Below are positions 8,270 to 18,031 of a stretch of DNA of 64,000 nt, piece after piece. This DNA comes from Labilibaculum sp. Lineage in GTDB: Bacteria; Bacteroidota; Bacteroidia; Bacteroidales; Marinifilaceae. Location of the stretch: contig NZ_OY761461.1 of NCBI RefSeq assembly GCF_963664555.1, positions 2,480,001 through 2,544,000 of the forward strand. Direction: 5' to 3'. The translations under genes were made by a program, and so were the position numbers. Positions within the stretch are counted from its first letter, which is position 1. Each line of letters starts with the position of its first letter. The notes under the pieces are model-generated. The model was not told where the DNA came from. It made no database searches and saw only the letters and a list, made by a program, of their open reading frames with translations.

Positions 8270-11200
8270 ATGGGTATGGATAATAGGGATGTAATTCCGG
8301 ATTTTATATTTGAAATTAGTTGGGAAGTTTGCAATAAGGTAGGTGGAATTCATACGGTTATTTCTACAAAGGCCTTGTCGCTTAAACCAGTGTTTAACGA
8401 TCGGATCATTTATATAGGACCGGATTTTAATAAAACCGAACACCGGGAGAAAGAGTTTCAGGAAGATGAAAAATTGTTTCCGGAATGGAGAGAGAAATTA
8501 AAAGCTGATGGTTTGTCGGTTCGGATTGGATATTGGAAAATACCGGGAAAACCAATTGTGTTTTTAATTGATTTTTCGGGTTTTCTGGCGAAGAAAGATG
8601 CTATTTACAGTCAGTTGTGGGAAATTTACCGGTTGGAATCCTTATATGGACAGGATGATTATAATGATGCTGCAATGTTTGGTTATGCAAGTGGTAAAGT
8701 CATTGAGAGTTTTGTACAGTTTAATGATTTGTCGAAAAATAAAATAGTTGCTCAGTTTCATGAGTGGATGACAGGTGCCGGACTCTTGTATTTGAAAGAT
8801 CAAGCGCCTGATATTGCAACAATTTTCACGACTCATGCAAGTATGCTTGGACGGGTATTGGCCAGTAATTATGAAAATTTGTATGATAATCTGCATCATT
8901 TTAATCCAATTGAAAAGCCAAGACAGTACAATGTTACGGCCAAATGCTCAATGGAAAAATGTGTTGCTCTGGCAGCAGATTGTTCTTCAACTGTGAGTGA
9001 TATCACAGCACGGGAATGCAGGCAATTTCATGGGCGCGCTGTAGATGTGGTGATGCCAAATGGTTTTGAAGATGATTTTGTACCGAATCCCGAACAGCTT
9101 GAAATTACCAGACAGAAATCAAAAAAAGAATTCACGAAAGTAGCCGAATCGCTTTTGGGTTATGAAATAAAGGAGAATACATTGTTTGTAGGAACAGGTG
9201 GTCGTTACGAGTTCAAAAACAAAGGTCTTGATGTGTTTTTGGAAGCTTTGGCCCAATTGAATGCAAATAAATATATGGATCGTGATATTGTAGCTTTCTT
9301 TTTGATTCCAGGAGATCAGCGGGGTCCCCGAAAGGATTTACAGGAGAATTTGGCGGAATATCCGAAAAAAAAGTTTCTGACAAAACCTTATTTAACCCAT
9401 AACCTGGGCAATGAAGACAGGGATGAGATCTTAAAAAAGATCAAGTCTTTGGGTTTTAGTAATGGTGAAGATGAGAGAGTTAAAGTTATTTTTGTGCCAA
9501 CCTATCTGGATGGAAAGGATGGCATATTTAATAAGTCTTATTATGAGCTTTTGATGGGATTGGACCTGTCAGTTTTTCCATCTTATTATGAACCTTGGGG
9601 ATATACTCCAATGGAGAGTGTTGCTTTTAGCGTTCCTACCATAACAACTTCATTATCCGGATTTGGACAATGGGTTCAAATGATTGGAGAGGCAGACAAA
9701 GGCGGCGTTGCAGTTGTGGAACGAAATGATTCCAATCGAAAAGAAGTTGTAGAAAATATTTCTTCTCATATATTTAATTTTTCAACAAAATCAGAGGATC
9801 ATATAATTCGGTGCAGGGAAAATGCAGGCAGTATTGCCAAAAGGACGTTGTGGAAAAATTTTATTGGAAATTATTACAAGGCTTACGAATTAGCAATCAA
9901 AAATAATATGAAAAAGGAAAACGAATCACCTGTGCAGGTTTTGGTTGAAAATCATTTGAACGTACCAAAAAGCAATCAAATAAGTTGGCGGAAATTAATT
10001 ATTGAGACCAATCTTCCTAAGGAATTACTTGGACTGGAGGAATTGTCTAAAAATTTATGGTGGTGTTGGAATTATAAAGCTATTGACCTTTACGAATCGG
10101 TGGATTCCAAGTTATGGCATAGTTGTAAAAAAAATCCAATTTTACTACTTAAGCAAGTCTCAAGTGCACGAATGAAAGAATTGGCGGCTGATGAGTCTTT
10201 TATGCAAAATTATACTGCTGTAATTCAGGATTTTAAAAGCTACATGGCCGAAAAGCCGGCCGAAGGACAACCTAAGATTGCTTATTTCAGTATGGAGTAC
10301 GGTTTAAATAATAACCTGAAAATTTATTCCGGTGGATTGGGAATATTAGCGGGCGATTATTTAAAAGAAGCCAGTGACTCAAATGTGGATATGGTTGCGG
10401 TTGGTTTTATGTATCGGTTTGGATATTTTACCCAGCGTTTATCTTTAAATGGCGAGCAATTGGTTGAGCTGGACGAACAAAAATTTTCTCAGTTGCCAAT
10501 AAGCAGGGTGAGAGATAGTTCTGGTTTTGCAAAAACCATTTCTTTTCCTTTGGAAGGAAGAACTGTTACAGCAAAAATATGGAAGGTTGAAGTGGGTAGA
10601 ATTTCCTTATATCTTTTGGATACGGAAACCGAAATGAATGATGAGCAAGATCGTTCTTTAACTCACCAACTATATGGAGGCGATTGGGATCACCGGATTA
10701 AGCAGGAAATTCTTTTGGGAATGGGAGGTATCAAAACCCTCGATGCTGTTGGTATCAAGCCTGACTTATACCATTGCAACGAAGGACATGCGGCATTAAT
10801 AAATGTAGAACGTTTGATTAATCTGATTTCTGATGGTTATCAATTCGAAGTAGCCTTGGAAATCGTAAGGGCTTCTTCTCTTTTTACTACTCATACGCCG
10901 GTACCAGCCGGACATGACACTTTTTCTCCTGATATGATCAGACATTACCTGTCTTATGTTCCTGAAAAATTGAAATTAGGATGGGATCAATTTCTTGCTC
11001 TGGGCAGAGAAAATCCATTGGATTATAACGAGAGATTCTCAATGAGTAATTTGGCCGCCAATACGTCGGTTGCCATGAATGGAGTAAGTATGCTTCACGG
11101 CAAAATTTCTCAGGAAATGTTCAATAATCTTTATCAGGGATATTTTCCTGAGGAATTGCATATTGGTTACGTAACAAATGGAGTGCATTATCCTAGCTGG

Positions 11201-12511
11201 ACTGCAAAAGAATGGAGAACCTTGCACGAACAGGAATTTGATAAAGGATTCTTAAATGATTTGTCGAACAAAGAATATTGGAGAAAAATATATGATGTTG
11301 CAGATGAAAAAATCTGGGCGATAAAAAATGTATTGCGTAAAAAACTGATTGATTTTGCGAAGGATCGGTTCAAAAAGAATTGGATTAAAAGATATGAGGA
11401 TCCTCGTTCTTTAGTTGAGATTATGAATTCGATAGATGAGAATGCTCTTACCATTGGGTTTGCGCGTCGATTCGCCACCTACAAGCGTGCTCATTTATTA
11501 TTTAGTGATATAGAGCGATTGGCCGAACTTTTAAATAATCCTGAAAAACCAGTGCAATTTATTTTTGCGGGGAAAGCACATCCTGCGGATAAAGCAGGAC
11601 AGGATTTGATTAAGCGAATTGTTGATGTGTCTCGTCGTCCTGAATTTGAAGGGAAAATTTTATTCCTTGAGAATTATGACATGGAATTAGGCCAGCGATT
11701 GGTTAAAGGTGTTGATATCTGGATGAACACTCCAACCCGTCCATTGGAAGCTTCCGGAACATCGGGTGAAAAGGCTGTTATGAATGGAGTTCTTAATTTT
11801 AGTGTTCTCGACGGATGGTGGCTGGAAGGTTATCGTGAAGGAGCAGGATGGGCACTGACTGATAACAGAACCTATGAAAATCAATCGTTTCAGGATGAAT
11901 TAGATGCACAGACAATTTACTCAATGTTCGAAAATGAAATAATACCTCTGTATTATAAGCGTGATGAGAACAATATACCGGTTGACTGGATTCAGTACAT
12001 TAAAAAATGTATAGCTGAAATTGCACCTGAATATACAACCAAACGTATGATTGACGATTACAAAAATCATTTTTACAGTAAAATGCATCAACGTGTTCTG
12101 AAATTAAAGGAGAAAGACTACGAAATGGCAAAAGATACTGCCAAATGGAAAAAGAAAATTCTTACAGCATGGGATCATATTGAAGTGGTTTCTGTGGATG
12201 CACCAAGTACTCCGAAACACAAATATTTGTCAGGTGAAAATTATCATGTAGAAGTTGCACTTGATTTAAAGGATTTGATTGATGAAGATATTTGTGTTGA
12301 ATTGGTAATAAGAGCAACCATAGATCCTCAGAAACCTGGACCGATTCGAACTGAACAATTAATTCTTGACCGTAAGGTAGATTCACTGGCATTCTATCGT
12401 TTGGATCTGGTGTTGAATGATCCGGGAATCTTCGATTTTGGATTGAGAATGTATGCTTGTAACTGCAACCTTCCGCATCGTCAGGATTTTAACTATGTAA
12501 AATGGATTTAG
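8270..12511 (+). CDS. Fusion protein: GT3 glycogen synthase + GT35 alpha-glucan phosphorylase
   Basis: This 1413-residue protein joins opposite activities. Residues about 1-550 form a eukaryote-type GT3 glycogen synthase: SWEVCNKVGGIHTVISTKA near residue 20 and the catalytic dyad region YYEPWGYTPMES with E441 and E449. This family usually uses UDP-glucose. Residues about 580-1413 form a GT35 phosphorylase of the alpha-glucan type: SKNLWWCWNYKA, FSMEYGLNNNLKIYSGGLG, YHCNEGHAA and the pyridoxal-phosphate site EASGTSGEKAVMNG with Lys1168. Both halves keep their catalytic residues, so both may be active. A second ATG lies two codons downstream. It follows the GH57 gene by 110 bp and ends at a strong terminator. 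A frameshift artefact is unlikely, because the linker (KNNMKKENESPVQVLVENH) reads through cleanly. Confidence 0.93.
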   Translation: MGMDNRDVIPDFIFEISWEVCNKVGGIHTVISTKALSLKPVFNDRIIYIGPDFNKTEHREKEFQEDEKLFPEWREKLKADGLSVRIGYWKIPGKPIVFLIDFSGFLAKKDAIYSQLWEIYRLESLYGQDDYNDAAMFGYASGKVIESFVQFNDLSKNKIVAQFHEWMTGAGLLYLKDQAPDIATIFTTHASMLGRVLASNYENLYDNLHHFNPIEKPRQYNVTAKCSMEKCVALAADCSSTVSDITARECRQFHGRAVDVVMPNGFEDDFVPNPEQLEITRQKSKKEFTKVAESLLGYEIKENTLFVGTGGRYEFKNKGLDVFLEALAQLNANKYMDRDIVAFFLIPGDQRGPRKDLQENLAEYPKKKFLTKPYLTHNLGNEDRDEILKKIKSLGFSNGEDERVKVIFVPTYLDGKDGIFNKSYYELLMGLDLSVFPSYYEPWGYTPMESVAFSVPTITTSLSGFGQWVQMIGEADKGGVAVVERNDSNRKEVVENISSHIFNFSTKSEDHIIRCRENAGSIAKRTLWKNFIGNYYKAYELAIKNNMKKENESPVQVLVENHLNVPKSNQISWRKLIIETNLPKELLGLEELSKNLWWCWNYKAIDLYESVDSKLWHSCKKNPILLLKQVSSARMKELAADESFMQNYTAVIQDFKSYMAEKPAEGQPKIAYFSMEYGLNNNLKIYSGGLGILAGDYLKEASDSNVDMVAVGFMYRFGYFTQRLSLNGEQLVELDEQKFSQLPISRVRDSSGFAKTISFPLEGRTVTAKIWKVEVGRISLYLLDTETEMNDEQDRSLTHQLYGGDWDHRIKQEILLGMGGIKTLDAVGIKPDLYHCNEGHAALINVERLINLISDGYQFEVALEIVRASSLFTTHTPVPAGHDTFSPDMIRHYLSYVPEKLKLGWDQFLALGRENPLDYNERFSMSNLAANTSVAMNGVSMLHGKISQEMFNNLYQGYFPEELHIGYVTNGVHYPSWTAKEWRTLHEQEFDKGFLNDLSNKEYWRKIYDVADEKIWAIKNVLRKKLIDFAKDRFKKNWIKRYEDPRSLVEIMNSIDENALTIGFARRFATYKRAHLLFSDIERLAELLNNPEKPVQFIFAGKAHPADKAGQDLIKRIVDVSRRPEFEGKILFLENYDMELGQRLVKGVDIWMNTPTRPLEASGTSGEKAVMNGVLNFSVLDGWWLEGYREGAGWALTDNRTYENQSFQDELDAQTIYSMFENEIIPLYYKRDENNIPVDWIQYIKKCIAEIAPEYTTKRMIDDYKNHFYSKMHQRVLKLKEKDYEMAKDTAKWKKKILTAWDHIEVVSVDAPSTPKHKYLSGENYHVEVALDLKDLIDEDICVELVIRATIDPQKPGPIRTEQLILDRKVDSLAFYRLDLVLNDPGIFDFGLRMYACNCNLPHRQDFNYVKWI

Positions 12512-12532
12512 AATAAAATAGGTATGAAAAAA

Positions 12533-12564
12533 GGCTGTTTCAATTTTGAAACAGCCTTTTTTTT
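12533..12564 (+). terminator. Rho-independent terminator of the glycogen operon
   Basis: A perfect 10-bp stem GGCTGTTTCA/TGAAACAGCC (12533-12542 and 12547-12556) is flanked by A-runs and followed by eight T. The A/T flanks let it act for the minus-strand gene at 12584 as well. Confidence 0.9.
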
Positions 12565-12583
12565 GTATTTGGAACTAATGAAA

Positions 12584-12688
12584 TTATTTTTTATTAGCTT
12601 TTTTCTCTCTTTTTTCTTCTTTTTTTTCTTTCGCCGTTTTTGTCGATTCCTTTTTAACGTTTTTCTTAGCGTCTTGTGACTTAGCCAT
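12584..12688 (-). CDS. 34-residue lysine-rich basic small protein
   Basis: The ATG at 12688 opens a 34-codon frame beginning MAKSQDAKKNVKKESTKTAK and ending KKANKK before TAA. Of 34 residues about 17 are Lys and the rest mainly Glu, Ala and Thr, with no hydrophobic core, so it is probably disordered. Support for a real gene: a near-perfect TAAATTTG promoter element 49 bp upstream, a terminator just downstream, and isolation from other genes. Short Lys-rich proteins of this kind are, as far as I know, common in Bacteroidota. The role is unknown; nucleic-acid or ribosome binding is a guess from charge. Confidence 0.6.
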   Translation of the reverse strand: MAKSQDAKKNVKKESTKTAKEKKEEKREKKANKK

Positions 12689-12736
12689 GATATTTTAAAT
12701 TAAGTTTCTATTTTTATTACTTATAACGAGTTACTT

Positions 12737-12744
12737 CAAATTTA
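12737..12744 (-). promoter_or_regulatory. Candidate -7 element (TAAATTTG) for the small basic protein
   Basis: The minus strand reads TAAATTTG, an exact match to the Bacteroidota -7 consensus TAnnTTTG, 49 bp before the ATG at 12688. No good TTTG element is seen at the usual 17-23 bp upstream distance. Confidence 0.4.
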
Positions 12745-12780
12745 CGAAATAAATTGGCATTTAACATTTTTTGTGTTTGG

Positions 12781-13878
12781 TTAAAGCAATTTTAATACCC
12801 ATAGTTCTATCATTTCTTCGTGGCGCCAATTTTGATTTCTTTTTGTATTCTTTGAAGCTGATCTGACTTTTTTATGCAAAAGTAATTCTTTTTCAAAACG
12901 ACCGCCTTCAGCCAATTCTTTTTCGATAGGGTGACTTTGCTTCTGATTTGTAATTTGTGCCAGATTTGAAAACAGAATTACAACACGACCATTAAGTCTG
13001 GTGTGTTTTTTTGCTTCTGCAAAAAAGCGTGGAAACAAATCTTTTTCATAGTAGATCGCATTGTCAATTCCTTCCGATTTGTTTGATGCCGGCAACCAGG
13101 GAGGATTAAATACAATTAAATCTGATTTGCTGTCGTTTTGGGCAAATAAATCTCCGAATAAAAGTTCTATTTTCGAGTTTAATTTGCTGTTCTTCAGACT
13201 TTGTGTCAAGCCAATAATTGCATTCGGATTGTTATCTGTACCACAAACCTTCTGAAAACCATGCTTCAACAGTTGAAAACTTAAAATGCCAGAACCAATT
13301 CCAACATCAATAGCAGATTTTTTTTCTCCCTTGTAACGTTCCAACCATTTATCGAATAGCTTTAAATGTTCAAATCGGGTAGGGAAATAGGTGCCATAAA
13401 ACGGATGTATTTTTCTGTCGATAACAGGAATGAAAATACCTTTGTCGTACCATTGCCACGAACTGTTTAATCCTTGAACCTGAGAAAATGGCAGCAGAAA
13501 TTCAGTGAAATCAGGATATAGAGTTTCTAACCAGCCAATTTCCGGAGCTTTTCTAACCGTGAGTTTGTTGTTTGTTATGTGCAGAAGCAGTTTATGAGAA
13601 AGCTCGCGATAAGTTTTGCGCAATTCACGTTGTCCCTTAAACGATTGATCCGTATATTTTTTCTCCAGATGTTTTTTTAATTCGCTGAGTACAGCAAGTC
13701 CGCTGCTATAGTAATCAACAATTAAAACCGAATAGCCTTCAATAAGTGCATCTACGGCATCCATAGGATCCATGCGTCTTTTGTAGGGAACCACCTCGAT
13801 ATCTGCAACAATTGGTTCTGGTCTGTTTACTGATATTTTTTTACCTGATATGATCAGCTCTAATTCGTTCTTTAACAT
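12781..13878 (-). CDS. Class I SAM-dependent methyltransferase (NPPW type)
   Basis: The 365-residue protein has a C-terminal Rossmann-fold methyltransferase with DVGIGSGILSFQLLKHG as the SAM-binding loop (near residue 190), an acidic GTDNN at strand 2, and VFNPPWLP as the catalytic NPP-[FYW] motif. That motif is typical of N-methyltransferases acting on glutamine, adenine or guanine amino groups, such as HemK/PrmC and RsmC/RlmG relatives. The N-terminal 170 residues are a separate domain I do not recognise. Substrate is unresolved: a protein glutamine or an rRNA base is likely. It lies alone between the glycogen gene blocks. Confidence 0.8.
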   Translation of the reverse strand: MLKNELELIISGKKISVNRPEPIVADIEVVPYKRRMDPMDAVDALIEGYSVLIVDYYSSGLAVLSELKKHLEKKYTDQSFKGQRELRKTYRELSHKLLLHITNNKLTVRKAPEIGWLETLYPDFTEFLLPFSQVQGLNSSWQWYDKGIFIPVIDRKIHPFYGTYFPTRFEHLKLFDKWLERYKGEKKSAIDVGIGSGILSFQLLKHGFQKVCGTDNNPNAIIGLTQSLKNSKLNSKIELLFGDLFAQNDSKSDLIVFNPPWLPASNKSEGIDNAIYYEKDLFPRFFAEAKKHTRLNGRVVILFSNLAQITNQKQSHPIEKELAEGGRFEKELLLHKKVRSASKNTKRNQNWRHEEMIELWVLKLL

Positions 13879-14044
13879 TTCTTATTTGTTTTTCGCGTTT
13901 AGCAAAACCAAGGTCAAACTCCTAAGCAATGTTTATTTCGCAGTTGATTTTTAAAAATTGTGTAAACGTAGTACAATTACTGATGATATTACGATCTATT
14001 CACTCAATTAATTGCAATAACAGCATATAAATCAGTGATTTTTT

Positions 14045-15745
14045 TTAATATCTAATTTCAAACAGAAGATATTGATAGCCGGGAATGTTTAGAGCCAGTC
14101 CTTTTCCAGATGTTTCTTCACAGGTTAGATTAACTTTAGCATTTGATTGTATATTAACAAAGCTCAATTCTATCGGACAAGGAATATTCATTGTTTCCAG
14201 GGCATGTGTTGGTATTTTTACCTGCAAATGTTGAGTGTGATCATCGAAATTACAAATCACCAATAGTTTTTGATCAGCAGTATGTCGCAGAAAAGCGTAA
14301 ACTTTATCCGAATTAAAAATGTTTGAATCTGTGTTTTGCCACATAATGTCATAAAATTCACCAAAGACAATAGCCGGAAGTTGTGCGTATTTTAGAATGT
14401 CCTCATAGGCTGTTTTCAGTTTTTTTTGCTGATCAGATAATAAATCACCATCGAACTTACCATTATTCATCCATTTTTGATGTTCTGGTAAATTCCAGTA
14501 ATCGAATATGGTAGATCGTCCATCAGATCCGCTGTAACCGGATACTTCCATTCCTGTCTCGGCAAATTCCTGTCCTGAATAAATTAGTAAAGGTCCTCGG
14601 TGCATGCAAAGTGACAGGATCATCCCGGGAAGGGCTTTGATAGGATTGGAAGCGAAATAGGGTGAAGCAATTCTTTGCTCATCGTGATTCTCCAGAAATC
14701 GAAGCATGTATTCGTCCAGATTATTTAAGGATTGCCAACATTGTGAAATATCTCTTGCCGGGCGTTCTCCGCGGATTACTCCTTTTAGAGTATCGTACAA
14801 ACCTACTTTGTCGTACAAATAATCGAATTTTCCGTTTTTAATATAGGTTTCGTACAAATAAGGATTGTATACTTCAGCAATAAAAAGGATATCAGGAAAT
14901 ACCGATTTTATTTCACCAATAACCCAATGCCAAAATTCTACGGGTACCATTTCGGCCATATCACAACGGAAAGCATCAATTTCTTTTTTTGCCCAATAGA
15001 GTAAAATGTCTTTCATTTTCAACCAAGTATCTGGAATTGGATGAAAATGAGCGGAGTGTCCATTCAGGTAATCAACGCCATAATTTAGTTTAACGGTTTC
15101 GTACCAATCGTTAAGTTGCGGATGTGCAGTAAATTGATCATTTCCGGTTGTCTTTGCAGGAAATTCCTGATAATCTGTATTTGGAAACCGATTTCTTATT
15201 TCATCAGACAAATGCAATTCTTGGTGTGGCAAATAGTAGAAATTGTTAGTGGCCGAAAATGCTTTACTATTATCATCATGGTCACCAAAATCAGAAATAC
15301 CTTCCGGTTTTGCATCCGAATGATATTCCCGGGCCAGATGATTGGGAACAAAATCGATAATTACCTTCATATTGTTCTGATGGGTTCGGGCAACAAGATC
15401 TTGAAACTCCTGAATTCTATTATTTACATCCTTTGCCAAATCAGGATTCACATCGTAATAATCTTTAATTGCATAAGGAGATCCTGCTTTTCCTTTAATC
15501 ACTAAAGGATTTCCATGAGGGATTCCAGCATCAGGATAAGCTTCAACAATCGCATGCTCGATGATTCCGGTATACCAAACATGAGTAATTCCAAGTTTTT
15601 TTATTTCCTGTAGTGCAGTGTTGCTGATGTCATTGAACTTTCCGGTTCCATTTTCACTTCGGGAGCCATCAACAACAGGCTTCGTGTTTTTGTTTCCAAA
15701 TAAACGGGGAAGCAATTGATATATAATTGGTTTGGGAATGCCCAT
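14045..15745 (-). CDS. GH13 alpha-amylase family enzyme
   Basis: This 566-residue (beta/alpha)8 glycosidase acts on alpha-1,4 glucan. Conserved GH13 regions are seen in order: VIDFVPNH (region I), EIDAFRCDMAEMVP with the nucleophile Asp (region II), ILFIAEVYNPY with the acid Glu (region III) and FLENHDEQR (region IV). There is no signal peptide, so it is cytosolic and fits glycogen or maltodextrin turnover rather than uptake of external starch. The start lies 2 bp after the stop codon of the branching-enzyme gene, so the two are translationally coupled. Confidence 0.9.
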   Translation of the reverse strand: MGIPKPIIYQLLPRLFGNKNTKPVVDGSRSENGTGKFNDISNTALQEIKKLGITHVWYTGIIEHAIVEAYPDAGIPHGNPLVIKGKAGSPYAIKDYYDVNPDLAKDVNNRIQEFQDLVARTHQNNMKVIIDFVPNHLAREYHSDAKPEGISDFGDHDDNSKAFSATNNFYYLPHQELHLSDEIRNRFPNTDYQEFPAKTTGNDQFTAHPQLNDWYETVKLNYGVDYLNGHSAHFHPIPDTWLKMKDILLYWAKKEIDAFRCDMAEMVPVEFWHWVIGEIKSVFPDILFIAEVYNPYLYETYIKNGKFDYLYDKVGLYDTLKGVIRGERPARDISQCWQSLNNLDEYMLRFLENHDEQRIASPYFASNPIKALPGMILSLCMHRGPLLIYSGQEFAETGMEVSGYSGSDGRSTIFDYWNLPEHQKWMNNGKFDGDLLSDQQKKLKTAYEDILKYAQLPAIVFGEFYDIMWQNTDSNIFNSDKVYAFLRHTADQKLLVICNFDDHTQHLQVKIPTHALETMNIPCPIELSFVNIQSNAKVNLTCEETSGKGLALNIPGYQYLLFEIRY

Positions 15746-15747
15746 AT

Positions 15748-17760
15748 TTAAAAGATACTTTTTGATGGAATATACTTGAATACCAAAGCTGTTCTACTTG
15801 GTAAATAAAGGTATACCCTGTGGTTTTTCGACATTGAAACTTCAGGTTTGGAATAGTAAAGCAGGCTGCCATCCACACGATCGAAGCCTCCATATTTATT
15901 CTCGTCTGAATTAAGTACAAGCTGATATTTTCCTGATTTTGCTGGAATTCCGTAATAAGTAAACGATTCGTTTGGATTGAGATTGAAAACAAATAGTAAA
16001 TCTTTTCTCAGAATAGCCAAAATTTGATTTTGCTCATCCGATTGAACGCATTTAATGTGAGGTTCGTTCATGAATTCCTCTTTGTTTTGTAATGCGATCA
16101 TATCCCTGTCAAATTCGTTTAAATATTCGAAACGTAAGAGGTGATTGTCGACTAAACTCCATTGGCGCCGTGCATGTTTGTAGGACCAATTATTTCCGGC
16201 GCGGGGAAAATCAATCCATTCGGGATGGCCAAATTCATTCCCCATAAAATTTAGGTAGCCATTTCCGGAACAGGAAAAGGTTAGTAGTCGGATTAATTTG
16301 TGAAGAGCAATTCCACGATCGACCACTAAGCTTACACTTGATTTGTCCATGCTGTCATACATTGACTTTTCAATTAAACGGAAAATAAGCGTTTGATCGC
16401 CAACCAAAGCCTGATCGTGAGATTCTGCATAGCTAATGGTTTTTTCTTCGGCTCGTTTGTTGGATAATTCGTAAAATATATTGCCTACATTCCAGTCTTC
16501 ATCATGTGTTTCCTTAATCAGCTTGATCCAATAATCGGGAATTCCCATGGCTAATCTAAAATCAAAACCCAAGCCTCCATCCTCCAAAGAAGATGCTAAG
16601 CCGGGATATCCGCTCATTTCTTCTGCAACACTAATCGCATTGGGATTGTATTCGTGAATCAACTTGTTGGCTAAGCTTAGGTAGCAAATTGCATCCTCAT
16701 CTTGTCCGCCGTCAAAATACATTTCATAGCTTGTAAAATCTCTCGATAAACCATGATCGTAGTAAAGCATACTTGTCACGCCATCAAAACGATATCCATC
16801 GAAATGATATTCTTCCAACCAGTATTTTATATTGGATAACAGAAGGTGAAGAACTTCATTTTTCCCATAATTGTAACACAAAGAATCCCATGCTATGTGT
16901 TCTCTTCGTTCATCTGCATGAAAAAATTGATGTGGCGAACCATCGAAATTACCAATGCCTTCCAGTTCATTTTTTACCGCATGCGAGTGAACGATATCCA
17001 TAATCACCATAATGCCTAAGGAATGTGCTGCATCAATTAGTTGTTTCAATTCTTCGGGCGTTCCGAAGCGGGAAGATGCTGCGAATAAGCTGGAAACATG
17101 ATATCCAAAAGAGCCATAGTACGGATGTTCCTGAATGGCCATTAATTGAATGGTATTGTAACCGGCGCGGTGAATTCTGGGCAATACGAGTTCACTAAAT
17201 TCCTTATAAGTGCCAACGCTTTCTTTTTCTGTAGCCATTCCAATATGGGCTTCATAAATAAGAGGCGATTTGTATTTGACTCTATTGGTATCAAATTTCC
17301 ATTCAAAAGGCTTTTCGTTTTGCCACACTTGAGCTGAATAAATAAGTGTATCAGGATCTTGTACCACTCGTGTGCACCAAACAGGAATACGTTCTCCTTT
17401 TCCTCCCGGCCAATAAATCAGTAATTTATATAAATCAGCTTGTTTTAATGAAGCTAACGGTAGTTTCAACTCAAAATTACCATTGGCAATTCTTTCGAAT
17501 TGATAGTTCGTTTGCTCTTGCCAGTTCGAAAATTCACCAATAAGATACATTTTATCGGCATTTGGAGCCCATTCCCGAATAATCCAGTTTTCAGAATCTT
17601 GATGGAGACCATAATAATGATGTCCATTGGCAAAGGCTGAAAGCGTAGTTTCTGTTAGTTCCTTTTCCTTTTGGAAAGCTGCATTTAATCTTTTTTGAAT
17701 CACATATTGATAATCGTATAACATGGGATCCGAGTCAACTATTTTAAGATGTTTAATCAT
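15748..17760 (-). CDS. glgB: 1,4-alpha-glucan branching enzyme
   Basis: This enzyme forms alpha-1,6 branches in glycogen. The 670-residue product has an N-terminal CBM48-like beta domain (NWIIREWAPNADKMYLIGEF), then GH13 motifs VIMDIVHSHAVKN (region I), FDGYRFDGVTSMLYYDHG with the nucleophile Asp (region II), AISVAEEMSGYPG with the acid Glu (region III) and YAESHDQALVG (region IV). The length and the GVTSMLYYDHG motif resemble the eukaryotic GBE1/GH13_8 branch more than E. coli GlgB. It is first in a two-gene minus-strand operon with the GH13 amylase and is divergent from the PEP carboxylase gene. Confidence 0.93.
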   Translation of the reverse strand: MIKHLKIVDSDPMLYDYQYVIQKRLNAAFQKEKELTETTLSAFANGHHYYGLHQDSENWIIREWAPNADKMYLIGEFSNWQEQTNYQFERIANGNFELKLPLASLKQADLYKLLIYWPGGKGERIPVWCTRVVQDPDTLIYSAQVWQNEKPFEWKFDTNRVKYKSPLIYEAHIGMATEKESVGTYKEFSELVLPRIHRAGYNTIQLMAIQEHPYYGSFGYHVSSLFAASSRFGTPEELKQLIDAAHSLGIMVIMDIVHSHAVKNELEGIGNFDGSPHQFFHADERREHIAWDSLCYNYGKNEVLHLLLSNIKYWLEEYHFDGYRFDGVTSMLYYDHGLSRDFTSYEMYFDGGQDEDAICYLSLANKLIHEYNPNAISVAEEMSGYPGLASSLEDGGLGFDFRLAMGIPDYWIKLIKETHDEDWNVGNIFYELSNKRAEEKTISYAESHDQALVGDQTLIFRLIEKSMYDSMDKSSVSLVVDRGIALHKLIRLLTFSCSGNGYLNFMGNEFGHPEWIDFPRAGNNWSYKHARRQWSLVDNHLLRFEYLNEFDRDMIALQNKEEFMNEPHIKCVQSDEQNQILAILRKDLLFVFNLNPNESFTYYGIPAKSGKYQLVLNSDENKYGGFDRVDGSLLYYSKPEVSMSKNHRVYLYLPSRTALVFKYIPSKSIF

Positions 17761-17811
17761 AAGCGGTATAAGAGTTCCGGATTAGGAAGTAAGTTGTTGG
17801 TGCAACAAGTT

Positions 17812-17819
17812 TAAAGATA
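17812..17819 (-). promoter_or_regulatory. Possible -7 element (TATCTTTA) for the branching-enzyme operon
   Basis: The minus strand reads TATCTTTA, one base off TAnnTTTG, 51 bp before the glgB start. No TTTG is seen at the expected upstream distance, so support is weak. Confidence 0.3.
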
Positions 17820-18031
17820 CAATTTATCTGATGTAATTATTTTAAAAAGGAGTGAAGTTTTTGAGATTTTTTCCTTGCTGATAAAGAGGTTGAGTTGTGT
17901 GAATGCAGCAGTCTTTGTCCAGCAGCAAATATTTCTGAAAATAGTTTATCTCCTCGTTAATTTCAATCTGTTTTCTTATCTTAATCGGATCAATTGATAT
18001 ATGTATATGTACGGGGGAGAAATATAATTAT

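Noticed and set aside
15116..15505. 129-codon plus-strand frame inside the GH13 gene
   Set aside because: It is antisense to a gene with intact catalytic motifs and is hydrophobic shadow sequence.
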